The notes: generated from the letters alone by a model not told the origin. A stretch of 64,000 nucleotides of DNA from Burkholderiales bacterium 70-64 (GCA_001898645.1 MKUQ01000020.1:6004-70003), one strand, 5' to 3'. Shown: positions 34,757-43,342, counted from the first letter of the stretch. Program-made: numbers and translations.

Positions 34757-34990
34757 ATGTCCGACAAGTGGCTCGTCACGCTGCAGACCAGCGGACCGCA
34801 GGAAGGTTTCGAGCTGGCGATCAAGCTCTCGCGCATGGGCGTGAAGTACACGCAGCCGTCCGACGATGTGCGCTCGCGGCTGCGTCCCGAGTACGCCGAG
34901 AGCGCGGACAGCCTCACCGCGGCCTCGCAGGTCATTGCGGTCAACTTCCAGACCATCGCGGCGGCCAACAACTACTGGCGGACATCCTGA
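34757..34990 (+). CDS. Small hypothetical protein (77 aa)
   Basis: A 77-residue protein with no recognised domain. GGAGGGAGGAGGAG immediately upstream makes translation very likely. The sequence KWLVTLQTSGPQEGFELAIK is followed by helical stretches. The next gene, osmC-like, starts 31 bp later on the same strand, so the two may be co-transcribed. No function is proposed. Confidence 0.65.
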   Translation: MSDKWLVTLQTSGPQEGFELAIKLSRMGVKYTQPSDDVRSRLRPEYAESADSLTAASQVIAVNFQTIAAANNYWRTS

Positions 34991-35021
34991 GCGTCGCAAC
35001 CTCCACACGGGAGACCGGACC

Positions 35022-35450
35022 ATGGCAGCGATCCAACGTACGGCATCGGCGAGCTGGCAAGGCGATCTGCGCGGCGGCACCGGCCGCATCGGCAGCACCA
35101 GCGGCGTGCTCGCGGACACGCCCTTCACCTTCGCCACGCGCTTCGAGAGCGCGAAGGGCACCAATCCCGAGGAGCTGATCGCGGCGGCCCATGCCGCCTG
35201 CTTCAGCATGGCCTTCGCCAACTACCTGAGCGAGCAGGGCCACGTGCCGCAGGCTATCGAGACGCAGGCCACCCTCTCGCTCGAGAACCTGTCGCTCAAT
35301 CGCATGCACCTCGTGACGCGCGGACGCGTGCCCGGGCTCGATGCCGCGACCTTCAAGCGCATGGCCGCGGAAGCGGAGCGCAAGTGCCCGGTGTCCAACC
35401 TGCTGCGCAGCGGGCTGACGATCACGCTCGACGCGGAGCTGGCAAGCTGA
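35022..35450 (+). CDS. OsmC-family peroxiredoxin
   Basis: A 142-residue OsmC/Ohr-type thiol peroxidase that reduces organic hydroperoxides. The two redox Cys are in AAHAACFSMAFANYL and ERKCPVSNLLR, with the usual NPEELIAAAHA before the first. The pattern fits OsmC rather than Ohr. GGAGACC before ATG 35022 supports the start. Probably co-transcribed with the small upstream gene and with the NAD-binding protein downstream. Confidence 0.9.
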   Translation: MAAIQRTASASWQGDLRGGTGRIGSTSGVLADTPFTFATRFESAKGTNPEELIAAAHAACFSMAFANYLSEQGHVPQAIETQATLSLENLSLNRMHLVTRGRVPGLDAATFKRMAAEAERKCPVSNLLRSGLTITLDAELAS

Positions 35451-35535
35451 CCGGGTGGATGCCGGGGGCAGCGTGGTTGCCGAGGGCAACGGGCCGCGCG
35501 GCGATCGGCATGACGGCGCACCGACGCCGTCGCGC

Positions 35536-36177
35536 ATGATCGCCCTGCTCGCCGGCGCGACCGGCCTGGTCGGGCGCGAGATCCTGCACCGGCTGGCCGG
35601 CGACGAGCGCGTCGCGCAGGTGCGGGCGCTGGTGCGGCGCCCGCTGCCTTCTTCCGACACCGCGCCGCGCATCCTGGAGTGCCGCGTCGATTTCGAGCGG
35701 CTCGACGCGAACCCCGAGTGGTTCGAGGTCGACACGGTGTTCTGCGCGCTGGGCACGACGATCCGCCAGGCGGGCTCCGAAGAGGCCTTCCGGCGCGTCG
35801 ACCACGACTATCCGCTGGCGATCGCGCGTGCCGCGCTGGCGCACGGCGCCCGCCACTTCCTGCTGGTCAGCGCGCTGGGCGCCGATGCCCGCTCGGGCGT
35901 GTTCTACAGCCGCGTCAAGGGCGAGCTCGAGGAGGCGGTCCGCGCGCTCGGCTATCCCTGCGTGACGATCGCCCGCCCGTCGGTGCTGCTCGGGGATCGC
36001 AGCGACCGCCGAATCGGCGAGGAGATCGCCAAGCACATCGGCTGGCTGGCGCCGGCACGCTTCCGTCCGGTGCAGGCGGCCCGGGTGGCCGCGGCGCTGA
36101 TCGAGGCCGCACACGCACCGGTGCCGGGGGTGCGGATCATCGACAACACAGCGCTGCGCAGCGCGGTGCCCGCCTGA
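35536..36177 (+). CDS. NAD(P)-binding atypical SDR (HTATIP2/YbjT-like oxidoreductase)
   Basis: A 213-residue Rossmann-fold protein. The dinucleotide site is LLAGATGLVGREILHRL. DTVFCALGTTIRQAGSEEAF and HFLLVSALGADARSGVFYSR, then VKGELEE, give the atypical-SDR pattern with the Tyr-Lys pair (YSRVK). Members include the human TIP30/HTATIP2 relatives. The open frame begins at a GTG at 35455, but the extra 27 residues look non-homologous, so ATG 35536 was chosen despite a poor ribosome site. Substrate unknown. Confidence 0.82.
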   Translation: MIALLAGATGLVGREILHRLAGDERVAQVRALVRRPLPSSDTAPRILECRVDFERLDANPEWFEVDTVFCALGTTIRQAGSEEAFRRVDHDYPLAIARAALAHGARHFLLVSALGADARSGVFYSRVKGELEEAVRALGYPCVTIARPSVLLGDRSDRRIGEEIAKHIGWLAPARFRPVQAARVAAALIEAAHAPVPGVRIIDNTALRSAVPA

Positions 36178-36203
36178 ACGAGCCGGTCTTGGAACGCGTG
36201 GAG

Positions 36204-36300
36204 GAACCGTAGCGAGCGACCCGAGGTCGTGCCGAGAAGCGCAACCGTACGAGAGTACGGCGAGCATCGCAGGCGCGAGATCGGGCCGCGCAGTAGGTTC
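36204..36300. repeat. 97-nt imperfect palindrome (REP-like or structured element)
   Basis: The stretch is symmetrical about 36252. The outer arms are GAACC and GGTTC (36204-36208 and 36296-36300). The middle arms are CCCGA and TCGGG (36220-36224 and 36281-36285). The inner stem is CCGTAC-GAGA-GTACGG (36245-36260), a six-pair stem closed by a GNRA tetraloop. It fills the gap between two convergent genes and has no T run. It may be an interspersed REP/BIME-type repeat that also ends transcription from both sides, or a small structured RNA. Confidence 0.7.
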
Positions 36301-36310
36301 ATTCGCACGT

Positions 36311-36973
36311 TCAGTCGGCGGCGAAGCAGTAGAGCAGCCCGGCGCCGCCGGTGGCGCGCAAGGCTTCGTCGCTGCAGCCGCCCGAGGGATGCGAAGAGTT
36401 CCACGACCGCGATGGCTCGTCGTCCTGCAGGCCGAGCCGGTCGTGGTGGCCGAGCATCGCGCTGCCTGCGCCGCTGCGGGTCCAGTTGCCACAGGTGGTG
36501 TCGGTGGAACCGGAGAAGGCGGTGCCGTCGGGCTGCGAGCCGGTGAGGATATCGTGCCGGTTCGGCGTGTCGCCGCGGCCGTTGACCATCATCCCGGTTT
36601 CGGTGAGCGCCGTCTGCTTGTTCAGGTTGTTGGCGCCGTGCAGCTCGTCGACATTGTGCGCGATGGTCACGCTCGCCGCGTTCTGCCAGGGCCCGCGCCC
36701 GATGCGGTCGCGCGCGTTCACCGCCGGCGCGCCGCCCGCGGCGCTCGTGCTCAGGTAGGCGCGCCAGGTGCGGTTGCCGGCGCCCGCCGCGGCCGCCAGC
36801 GACTGGCAGTGCCGGTCGGCGCCGGCGAGCCCGCCGAAATCGGCGCCCTTTCCGGAGCCGGTGCTGGTGACGAAGAAGCTCATGCCGGACTTCGGCGTGC
36901 CCGGGGTCGAACAGGCGCCGAGCACCGCTGCGGCCATCGAGACGAGGACGACTCCGCGAATCGAGCTGTACAT
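36311..36973 (-). CDS. Putative lipoprotein with C-type-lectin/endostatin-like domain
   Basis: A 220-residue exported protein. A lipobox VLGAC at residues 17-21 suggests a lipoprotein. The mature part MSFFVTSTGSGKGADFGGL, then DRHCQSLAAAAGAGNRTWRAYLSTS, resembles secreted proteins annotated as lectins, with an endostatin/collagen-XVIII-like fold. Four Cys in the mature part (DRHCQSL, DTTCGNW, GGCSDEA, LLYCFAA) could pair as disulfides. Role unknown; surface carbohydrate or protein binding is a guess from the fold. Confidence 0.65.
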   Translation of the reverse strand: MYSSIRGVVLVSMAAAVLGACSTPGTPKSGMSFFVTSTGSGKGADFGGLAGADRHCQSLAAAAGAGNRTWRAYLSTSAAGGAPAVNARDRIGRGPWQNAASVTIAHNVDELHGANNLNKQTALTETGMMVNGRGDTPNRHDILTGSQPDGTAFSGSTDTTCGNWTRSGAGSAMLGHHDRLGLQDDEPSRSWNSSHPSGGCSDEALRATGGAGLLYCFAAD

Positions 36974-37019
36974 GGCGAGCCTCCGGTGGTCGGCGCTCCG
37001 GCGCCGGAACCCGGCCAGA

Positions 37020-37601
37020 TTACCGCGTGCGCTCCAGGGCCAGCAACTCCGTGCGCATGCCGAGGTTGGTCAGCAATTCGCCCAGCATCGCCGAGGTGAC
37101 GGTCTCCTCGCCGATGGCGCGGATGCCGCGGCTTTCCATGCACAGGTGCCGGCAGCGCACCACCACGCCGACGGCGGTGGGCTCGAGATGGGTCATGAGC
37201 GCGTGCGCCACCTGCTGGGTGAGCCGCTCCTGCACCTGCAGGCGCTTGGCGTAGCAGTCGACCAGGCGCGTGAGCTTGGACAGCCCGACGATGCGGCCGT
37301 TGGGCACGTAGCCGACCGTGGCCGTGCCGAAGAACGGCGCCAGGTGGTGCTCACAGTGGCTGTAGACCGGGATGCCGCGCACCACGATCAGCTCGTTGTA
37401 TTCCTCGGCGCCGTCCTGGAATACCTTGAGGATCTCGGCGGGATCCTGCGCGTAGCCCGAGGTCCAGTGGGCCCAGGCGCGTGCCACGCGCATCGGCGTC
37501 TCGTGCAGCCCCGGGCGGTCGGGGTCTTCGTGCAGGCTGCGCAGCAGCCGCCGCCAGTCGGAAGCGTCGAACGGTCGATCGGCGTCGGGTGGGTCGTCCA
37601 T
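37020..37601 (-). CDS. folE: GTP cyclohydrolase I
   Basis: A 193-residue GTP cyclohydrolase I, which converts GTP to 7,8-dihydroneopterin triphosphate, the first step to folate. Zinc and active-site residues: VYSHCEHHLAPFFG (Cys and His ligands) and VRCRHLCMESRGI (second Cys and catalytic His). NGRIVGLSKLTRLVDCYAKR is the central helix. GGAG before ATG 37601. It is divergent from a tetR gene with 70 bp between starts. Other folate genes are not in the window. Confidence 0.95.
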   Translation of the reverse strand: MDDPPDADRPFDASDWRRLLRSLHEDPDRPGLHETPMRVARAWAHWTSGYAQDPAEILKVFQDGAEEYNELIVVRGIPVYSHCEHHLAPFFGTATVGYVPNGRIVGLSKLTRLVDCYAKRLQVQERLTQQVAHALMTHLEPTAVGVVVRCRHLCMESRGIRAIGEETVTSAMLGELLTNLGMRTELLALERTR

Positions 37602-37671
37602 GGGCTTCGCTCCGGGTCCGTGGCAATGTGAACGGAGCCTAGTCTACTGGCGATCGGGTAGCATCGCGGCC

Positions 37672-38322
37672 ATGGCCACCCCCTCCCGCAGCCCGGAACG
37701 CGTCGTCACCCGCGATCCCGACGCGACCCGGCAGGCTATCCTGCGCGCGGCCACCACCGAGTTCGCGCAGCATGGGCTCGCGGGCGCCCGCGTCGATCGC
37801 ATCGCCGAGCGCGCCGGCGTCAACAAGCGCATGCTGTACTACTACTTCGGGCAGAAGGAGGGTCTGTTCCTCGCAGTGCTCGAAGGCGCCTACCAGCGCA
37901 TCCGCGAGGAAGAGCACACGCTGAACCTGGCCCGCGTGGAGCCGACCGAGGCGATCCGTCGCCTGATCGCGTTCACCTGGGACTACTACATCGCGCACCC
38001 CGAGTTCCTCACGCTGCTCAACACCGAGAACCTGTACCGGGCGCGCCACCTGCGCAAGTCGGCGCGGGTGCGCAGCCTGCATTCGCCGTTCGTGGCGACC
38101 ATCGCCGAGGTGCTCGAGCGCGGCCGCCGGGCAGGCGTGTTCCGCGCCGGTGTCGATCCGGTGCAGCTCTACATCTCGATCGCGGGGCTGTCGTACTTCT
38201 ACCTCAGCAACAACAGCACGCTGTCGACGATCTTCGACCGCGACCTGATGTCGGCCAAGGCGAAGGTCGAGCGGCTGTCGCACATGACCGACCTGGTGCT
38301 GGGCTACCTGGTGCGAGACTAG
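37672..38322 (+). CDS. TetR-family transcriptional regulator
   Basis: A 216-residue TetR repressor. The N-terminal HTH is ILRAATTEFAQHGLAGARVD, then RIAERAGVNKRMLYYYFGQK. The C-terminal domain FTWDYYIAHPEFLTLLNTEN is typical of the subgroup next to ABC transporters of the nitrate/sulfonate/NMT1 type. It faces the ABC operon tail to tail with 21 bp between stops. Candidate operators of the 14-bp TAACY-N4-RGTTA form are found at 40991, 46450 and 46575, but none lies at its own promoter. Confidence 0.9.
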   Translation: MATPSRSPERVVTRDPDATRQAILRAATTEFAQHGLAGARVDRIAERAGVNKRMLYYYFGQKEGLFLAVLEGAYQRIREEEHTLNLARVEPTEAIRRLIAFTWDYYIAHPEFLTLLNTENLYRARHLRKSARVRSLHSPFVATIAEVLERGRRAGVFRAGVDPVQLYISIAGLSYFYLSNNSTLSTIFDRDLMSAKAKVERLSHMTDLVLGYLVRD

Positions 38323-38343
38323 GGTGACAGACCCCGGCGCGCG

Positions 38344-39111
38344 CTACTCCATGCCGAGCAGCTTGTAGATGCGCCGGGTGTAGACCCCGAAGCGCTCGTG
38401 GGTCTTGATGTCGAGCGTGCGCGGGAGCGGCAGGTCGATCTCGAAGTTGTCGGCCATGCGTGCCGGCCCGGCGGTGAGCACCACCACCCGCGTGCCGAGG
38501 AAGACGGCTTCCGAGATGCCGTGCGTGACGAAGACGATGGTCTTGCCGGATTCCTTCCAGATGCGCAGCAGCTCGATGTTCATCTTCTCGCGCGTGAGCG
38601 CGTCGAGCGCGCCGAACGGCTCGTCCATCAGCACCAGCTTGGGATCGTGCACCAGCGCGCGGGCGATGGCGGCGCGCTGCTGCATGCCGCCCGACAGCTC
38701 GTAGGGATACTTGTCCTCGTAGCCGTGCAGGCCGACCAGCGCGAGCAGGTCGCGCCCGCGCGCCCTGGCCTCGGCCATCGGCAGCCCGAGCAGCTCGGCC
38801 GGCAGCAGCACGTTGTCGAGGACGCGGCGCCACTTCAGCAGCAGCGGCGCCTGGAACACCATGCCGATGTCGCGCGCCGGGTCGAAGGGATGGGTGGCCG
38901 ATCCGATGCGCACCTCGCCGCCGTCGTGCGGGTGCAGCCCGGCGAGCACCTTCAGCAGGGTCGACTTGCCGCAGCCCGACGGGCCGACCAGCGCCACCAG
39001 CTCGCCGGGCATGACGTCGAAGCTGGCGTCCGAGATCGCCAGGTGCTCCTTGCGCCCGGTGCGATAGACCTTGGTGACGCCCGCCAGGTGGATGAAGGGC
39101 TCGGGCATCAT
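38344..39111 (-). CDS. ABC transporter ATPase, nitrate/sulfonate/taurine (NMT1) type
   Basis: A 255-residue ABC ATPase: Walker A GPSGCGKST, signature LSGGMQQR, Walker B LVLMDEPFGALD and switch THGISEAVFLG. Closest in pattern to SsuB/TauB/NrtD. Start overlaps the permease stop by ATGA, the first of two consecutive ATGs being used. With the permease and the separately transcribed binding protein at 41069 it forms a complete importer. Confidence 0.92.
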   Translation of the reverse strand: MMPEPFIHLAGVTKVYRTGRKEHLAISDASFDVMPGELVALVGPSGCGKSTLLKVLAGLHPHDGGEVRIGSATHPFDPARDIGMVFQAPLLLKWRRVLDNVLLPAELLGLPMAEARARGRDLLALVGLHGYEDKYPYELSGGMQQRAAIARALVHDPKLVLMDEPFGALDALTREKMNIELLRIWKESGKTIVFVTHGISEAVFLGTRVVVLTAGPARMADNFEIDLPLPRTLDIKTHERFGVYTRRIYKLLGME

Positions 39112-39878
39112 CCGACCCGGGCGTCCTTGGGCACCAGCAGGCGCTCCATGGCGAGCACCAGCCCGTACAGCAGCATGCCGAGCAGCGTGATGATGACCAC
39201 CGCCATGAACATCGCCGGCGTGTCGAGGGTGACCTGCACCTGCAGCATCAGGTAGCCCAGGCCCTTGTCGGAGCCGAGGAACTCGCCGACGATCGCCCCG
39301 GCCACGGCGAGGATGGCCGCCACCTTCATGCCGGCGAAGATGTAGGGCAGCGAGCCGGGCAGCTGGATCTTGGTGAACAGCTGCCAGCGCGAGCCGTGCA
39401 GCGAGCGCACCAGGTCGAGCAGGTCGGGCTCGATCTCGCGCAGCCCGCGTGCGGTGGTCAGCAGGATCGGGAACACCGCGATCGAGAAGGCCATGATGGT
39501 GTTGGGGAACACGCCGTACTTGAACCACACGATGATCAGCGGGCCGAGCGCGACCTTGGGGATCATGTTCAGCGTGACCAGCAGCGGCATGAAGAAGGCC
39601 TCGAGCGCTTTCGACCAGGTGAACACGAGTGCCAGCAGCACGCCGACGACCAGGGCGAGGAAGTAGCCGCCGAAGATCTCGGTGGCGGTCACCGCGGTGT
39701 TGGTCCACCAGTCGTAGTTCTCGGCCAGCAGTGCGTTGAAGGTGTCGCCGGGCGAGGGCATGACGAACTTCGGCACCTCGCCGATGCGCACGAACAGGTA
39801 CCACGCCGCGAGCAGCGCCAGGTGCGCCACGATGGCCAGCGTGTAGCGCGCGGTCGGGGTTTCGAGCCGATGCGTCAT
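39108..39878 (-). CDS. ABC transporter permease, SsuC/TauC type
   Basis: A 256-residue inner-membrane permease with six predicted segments and the EAA-like ATPase-coupling loop LLDLVRSLHGSRWQLFTKIQ, then LPGSLPYIFAGMKVA. The opening AIVAHLALLAAWYLFV and VMPSPGDTFNAL are characteristic of the sulfonate/nitrate/NMT1 group. Overlaps its neighbours by ATGA on both sides, so translation of the three genes is coupled. Confidence 0.92.
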   Translation of the reverse strand: MTHRLETPTARYTLAIVAHLALLAAWYLFVRIGEVPKFVMPSPGDTFNALLAENYDWWTNTAVTATEIFGGYFLALVVGVLLALVFTWSKALEAFFMPLLVTLNMIPKVALGPLIIVWFKYGVFPNTIMAFSIAVFPILLTTARGLREIEPDLLDLVRSLHGSRWQLFTKIQLPGSLPYIFAGMKVAAILAVAGAIVGEFLGSDKGLGYLMLQVQVTLDTPAMFMAVVIITLLGMLLYGLVLAMERLLVPKDARVG

Positions 39879-40939
39879 GGCGCCAGCCACCTGGCCAGGT
39901 GGGCCGCGACGAAGGCGTCGTCCGACAGGTCGGCGTGCTCGCGGCACACGCGGTCGATCTCCGCGGCCTGGCCGGGCGACAGCGTCTCGGCAGGATCCAG
40001 GCACCAGGTGCCGGCCAGCAGCCCCTGGCGGCGCAGCACTTCGTGGCAGCCCGGGATGCAGCCGGCGTAGCCGTGGGCAACGTCGAAGAACGCGCTGTTG
40101 CAGTCGGTGACGCGCGAGTCCAGCGCGAGGAGATCGTCCTCGACGCGGCCCGCCTCGGCCGCGGCCCGGATGCGCTCGAACAGCGCCACGGCGCCACGGG
40201 TCCAGACGCTCCAGTGGCCGAGCAGGCCGCCGCGGATGCGCACCGTGACCGTCTCGTCGCCGCGGCGCACGACGAACGGCGCCAGCAGGTCCAGCACGAT
40301 ATGGTCGTCGTTGCCCGTGTACAGCGCGATGCGCTCCTCGGCGCGCGCGGCCACCACGCCGCGCACCACGTCGAGCGTGCGGTAGCGGTCGAACGGCGCC
40401 ATCTTGATCGCGACCACGTTGTCGATGCCGGCGAAGCGCTGCCAGAACTGCACCGGTAGCGCGATGCCGCCCACGGCGGTCTGGAGGTAGAAGCCGACCA
40501 GCGGGACGACCCGCGCGACGGCGGCGCAGTGCTCGACGAGCTGGTCGATCGAGGCGCCCTTCATGGCCGCGAGCGACAGCAGCCCGGCGTGGTAGCCGTG
40601 CGCCAGCGCGACCTGCGCCTCGGCGCAGGCCTGCGCGGTGCCGCCGGCCAGGCCGGCGATCATCACCACCGGGCGGCGGGCCCACTCGCGCGCGGTGCGC
40701 GCCGCGAGCTCGAGGACCGGCTCGTACAGGCCCGCCTCGCGAATGGCGAACTGGGTGGAGTGCACGCCCACCGCCAGCCCGCCCGCGCCCGCGTCGAGGT
40801 AGTAGCGCGTGAGCGCGCGCTGGTGCACCGGGTCCAGTCTTCGCGATGCGTCGAGCGCCAGCGGATGGGCCGGGATCACGGTGCCGCGCCGGAGCGGTTC
40901 GAGGATGCCGGCGGGCAGATCGGACCAGTGAAGGGGCAT
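39875..40939 (-). CDS. Dihydrodipicolinate synthase (DapA) family aldolase/lyase
   Basis: A 354-residue member of the DapA/NAL aldolase superfamily. The Schiff-base Lys is likely in VVAIKMAPFDRYRTLDVV, and GGLAVGVHSTQFAIREAGLY corresponds to the substrate-binding N-terminal strand. It is longer than DapA (about 292) by a C-terminal extension with several Cys (TDCNSAF, GCIPGCHE). First gene of an operon with the two ABC subunits, so it probably acts on the imported compound or its product. True lysine-biosynthesis DapA is unlikely given the length and context. Confidence 0.82.
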   Translation of the reverse strand: MPLHWSDLPAGILEPLRRGTVIPAHPLALDASRRLDPVHQRALTRYYLDAGAGGLAVGVHSTQFAIREAGLYEPVLELAARTAREWARRPVVMIAGLAGGTAQACAEAQVALAHGYHAGLLSLAAMKGASIDQLVEHCAAVARVVPLVGFYLQTAVGGIALPVQFWQRFAGIDNVVAIKMAPFDRYRTLDVVRGVVAARAEERIALYTGNDDHIVLDLLAPFVVRRGDETVTVRIRGGLLGHWSVWTRGAVALFERIRAAAEAGRVEDDLLALDSRVTDCNSAFFDVAHGYAGCIPGCHEVLRRQGLLAGTWCLDPAETLSPGQAAEIDRVCREHADLSDDAFVAAHLARWLAP

Positions 40940-40967
40940 GAAAGAAAGGCGGACGGCGCGGCGCTTT

Positions 40968-40982
40968 GAGAGTTATACTCTC
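40968..40982. promoter_or_regulatory. Inverted repeat GAGAG-TTATA-CTCTC in the dapA-like/SBP divergent region
   Basis: A perfect 5-bp dyad with a TTATA spacer, 29 bp upstream of the dapA-like start. It may overlap the promoter of that operon. Distinct from the TAACC palindrome next to it. Confidence 0.4.
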
Positions 40983-40990
40983 GAAAGATG

Positions 40991-41004
40991 TAACCAAGTG
41001 GTTA
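40991..41004. promoter_or_regulatory. 14-bp palindrome TAACCAAGTGGTTA, candidate operator
   Basis: Perfect 6-bp arms TAACCA/TGGTTA with a 2-bp spacer, midway between the divergent dapA-like and binding-protein genes. Related sites lie at 46450 and 46575. The size and dyad suit a TetR- or GntR-type repressor that controls both directions. Confidence 0.6.
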
Positions 41005-41068
41005 ATTTACTCTAACGCAGCGGCCGGCTATCGTCAACGATGGGTCGCTACCGACTGGAGGAAACCCG

Positions 41069-42061
41069 ATGTTCATGCGTATCATGCTTGGCGCCGCGGC
41101 GGCGGCGATCGCTCTGGGGGCCGTGCCCGCGCAGGCGCAGCAGAAGCTCGATTTCATCCTGAACTGGGTGCCCGGCGGCGATCATGCGCCCTACTACTAC
41201 GCCAAGAAGCTCGGCTGGTACGCCAAGGAAGGCATCGACCTGAACATCGAGCCGGGCAAGGGCTCGGCGCTGGCCACGCAGAAGGTGGGCGCCGGGGCCA
41301 ACCCGATCGGCTTGGCCGACATGGCCGGCGTGCTGGTGGCCAAGGGCAAGGGCGCCGATACGGTCGCGGTCTACAACGTCTATGCCAACTCGCCCCAGGG
41401 GATGTACTGGCTCAAGAGCTCGGGCATCAAGGGCGTGAAGGACTTCCCCGGCAAGAAGATCGGCAATCCGGCGGCCGACGGCGCCCGCGTGATGTGGCCG
41501 GCGCTGGCCAAGGCCAACGGCATCGACCCGAAGTCGGTCACCTGGGTGAACATCGACGCCAACGGCAAGCTGTCGGCGCTCAAGGCGAAGGCGATCGACA
41601 TCACCACGTCGTTCTACAACATCCACCACGTCTTCCAGCGCGAGCTCGGCGACGACATGGGCTTTCTCGCCTGGCGTGATGCGGGGCTGAACCCCTACGG
41701 CAACTCCATCATCGTCAACGCCAAGTTCCTCGAGGCCAACCGGCCGCTGATCGACAAGTTCGTGAAGGTGACGCAGCGCGCCTTCGCCGCCTGCGTGAAG
41801 ACGCCCGAGCCCTGCGTCCAGGCCCTGGTCGACGCCAACGGCGCGCTCAAGTACGACAACGAGTTCGACAACTGGAAGCTGGTGGAAGTGCTGATGAGCG
41901 ACAAGTTCGCGCGCGAGATGGCGCTCGGCATCCACGAGGACGGCCGGATGAAGGCGGACTACGAGCTGGTGCGCGAGTACATCGGGCTGGACAAGCCGTT
42001 CGACGTGAAGACGGTGTACACGAACGAGTTCCTGGACCGCTCGATCAAGATGCCGAAATAA
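41069..42061 (+). CDS. ABC transporter substrate-binding protein, NMT1/THI5-like
   Basis: A 330-residue periplasmic binding protein (signal peptide about residues 1-23, AQAQQ) of the NMT1/THI5-SsuA group. It opens LDFILNWVPGGDHAPYYYAK, like pyrimidine- and thiamine-precursor binding proteins, then GWYAKEGIDLNIEPGKGSAL. GGAGGAAAC lies before ATG 41069. Divergent from the DapA-like/ABC operon, sharing a 129-bp control region with palindromes. The ligand may be a heterocyclic or aromatic compound, but this is not readable from sequence. Confidence 0.92.
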   Translation: MFMRIMLGAAAAAIALGAVPAQAQQKLDFILNWVPGGDHAPYYYAKKLGWYAKEGIDLNIEPGKGSALATQKVGAGANPIGLADMAGVLVAKGKGADTVAVYNVYANSPQGMYWLKSSGIKGVKDFPGKKIGNPAADGARVMWPALAKANGIDPKSVTWVNIDANGKLSALKAKAIDITTSFYNIHHVFQRELGDDMGFLAWRDAGLNPYGNSIIVNAKFLEANRPLIDKFVKVTQRAFAACVKTPEPCVQALVDANGALKYDNEFDNWKLVEVLMSDKFAREMALGIHEDGRMKADYELVREYIGLDKPFDVKTVYTNEFLDRSIKMPK

Positions 42062-42139
42062 GCCTGGTCCGGGCGGCCGACACAATCCGACAGCCTGGGT
42101 GGGCGCTGCTCCGCACGTCGCGGAATTTTCGGGCTCGGC

Positions 42140-42835
42140 TCATGAGGCAGGCAGGTTCCTCAGGAAGTCGGAGGCACGTCTCGTGGCCTGCTCGAACTCC
42201 GGGCGATATTCCAGGATGTCGATCGCCTCGAACTGCGCACGCAGGACGTCGCCACGGGATTGGAGCTGTTCGAGGAACGCCTCGCGATGCCGAACGAGCC
42301 AGCGGGCGGCGTTACGGAGCGCCTGCGGTTCACGTTCGATCACCAGGGAGAGATCGAACAGGTCTCGTGCCGTGGCGGTGTCGCCCCGATGCCAGAGCTT
42401 CTTTGCGACGACTTCGGCTGCCGTCTCGACTCGTACCGGCCTTCTCATCAATGTCCAGATTTCGAATGGCGTCGAAGTGAGGTTCGTCGACGCCACGAAA
42501 TCGATCTCGCCCTCGGGGCGAATGAGCTTCACGTAGTTCGCTGTTTCGACATAGTCCTTCGCGATTCGCTCGGCCACGTCGCTGAGTCGCGGAGAGACGT
42601 AGCCGAGGTACTGGGGATCAGGCACGAAAATGTCGATGTCCTTGCTTCGGCGATGTCGATACCGAAGCATCAGGACCGTCCCGCCGCCGAGCGTCCAGAA
42701 GGGTGCCCCCATGCCGTGCCGGGCAATCTCATCGACCAATTGGAGGGCATGCACCAGAAGAGCGCGCCACGGGCCGGCGGGCAGTCGGCCCGGGCGCACT
42801 GTCTGGGAGGAAGGAGGGCTCACGTCGCGGACCAT
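42140..42835 (-). CDS. AbiEii-type nucleotidyltransferase toxin
   Basis: A 231-residue protein of the AbiEii/AbiGii (DUF1814) nucleotidyltransferase family, toxins of type IV-like toxin-antitoxin systems related to phage abortive infection. The polymerase-beta-like motif is FWTLGGGTVLMLRYRHRRSK, then DIDIFVPDP (GG...T/S...D-x-D). A later region reads PVRVETAAEVVAKKLWHRG and TARDLFDL, the usual V..E.I.AKK and D.YDL motifs. It starts inside the antitoxin gene with a 16-bp overlap and has AAGGAGG before ATG 42835. Confidence 0.85.
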   Translation of the reverse strand: MVRDVSPPSSQTVRPGRLPAGPWRALLVHALQLVDEIARHGMGAPFWTLGGGTVLMLRYRHRRSKDIDIFVPDPQYLGYVSPRLSDVAERIAKDYVETANYVKLIRPEGEIDFVASTNLTSTPFEIWTLMRRPVRVETAAEVVAKKLWHRGDTATARDLFDLSLVIEREPQALRNAARWLVRHREAFLEQLQSRGDVLRAQFEAIDILEYRPEFEQATRRASDFLRNLPAS

Positions 42836-43308
42836 GCCTGGCGCGGAGAGCGCAATGCCTGCGCCCAGCCGGCAAGGTGGCGCCAGACGATTCTCGGGGC
42901 GATCCCCTTGCTGCGAGCCACCTCTTCGACCATGGAGACGATGATCGGCAGTGGCGTGTCGTCCAGCAATGTCGCAACCTGGGGCTTCAGTGCCGTGGGC
43001 AGATCGCCCGCGGCGAGGGCTCGGGAAAGTTCGCGCGAATCCAGTGGCACCCGGTAGCTCACGCTCGCCGTACGGGCTGCCATGCGCAAGCCGTGCCGGG
43101 GCCTCGGCTGCTCTGCCGTTTCCAGGTGCAGACCCACGAGATCCATCAGCGCCGTGAGCTTGGCGACGCCGAGATCCTCGAGTCGGCCGGTTTCGAGCTG
43201 ATTGATCGTGGCGCGAGACAGACCGGACAGCCTTGCCAGCCGTTGCTGGGACAAGCCGAGGGCAATTCTTCGGTCGCGAACACGCAAGCCGATTTCACGC
43301 AGGTTCAT
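42820..43308 (-). CDS. HTH (XRE-type) antitoxin paired with the AbiEii-like toxin
   Basis: A 162-residue regulator with an N-terminal Cro/C1-type HTH: LREIGLRVRDRRIALGLSQQ, then RLARLSGLSRATINQLETGR. The C-terminal part (about residues 75-160) lacks a clear domain, and PLPIIVSMVEEVARSKGI is probably the toxin-neutralising region. Antitoxin first, toxin second with overlap is the standard order. ATG 43308 begins the HTH domain; the open frame extends to 43374 through the promoter-like AT-rich region. A perfect palindrome 35 bp upstream is a likely autoregulatory site. Confidence 0.82.
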   Translation of the reverse strand: MNLREIGLRVRDRRIALGLSQQRLARLSGLSRATINQLETGRLEDLGVAKLTALMDLVGLHLETAEQPRPRHGLRMAARTASVSYRVPLDSRELSRALAAGDLPTALKPQVATLLDDTPLPIIVSMVEEVARSKGIAPRIVWRHLAGWAQALRSPRQAWSAT

Positions 43309-43342
43309 GGAAGACAGCCGGATTCTTGCTAGAGCATAATTA

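Noticed and set aside
34616-35756. Minus-strand frames (201 and 271 codons) opposite the small-protein/osmC/SDR genes
   Set aside because: Low-quality antisense readings; the plus-strand genes have ribosome sites and family motifs.
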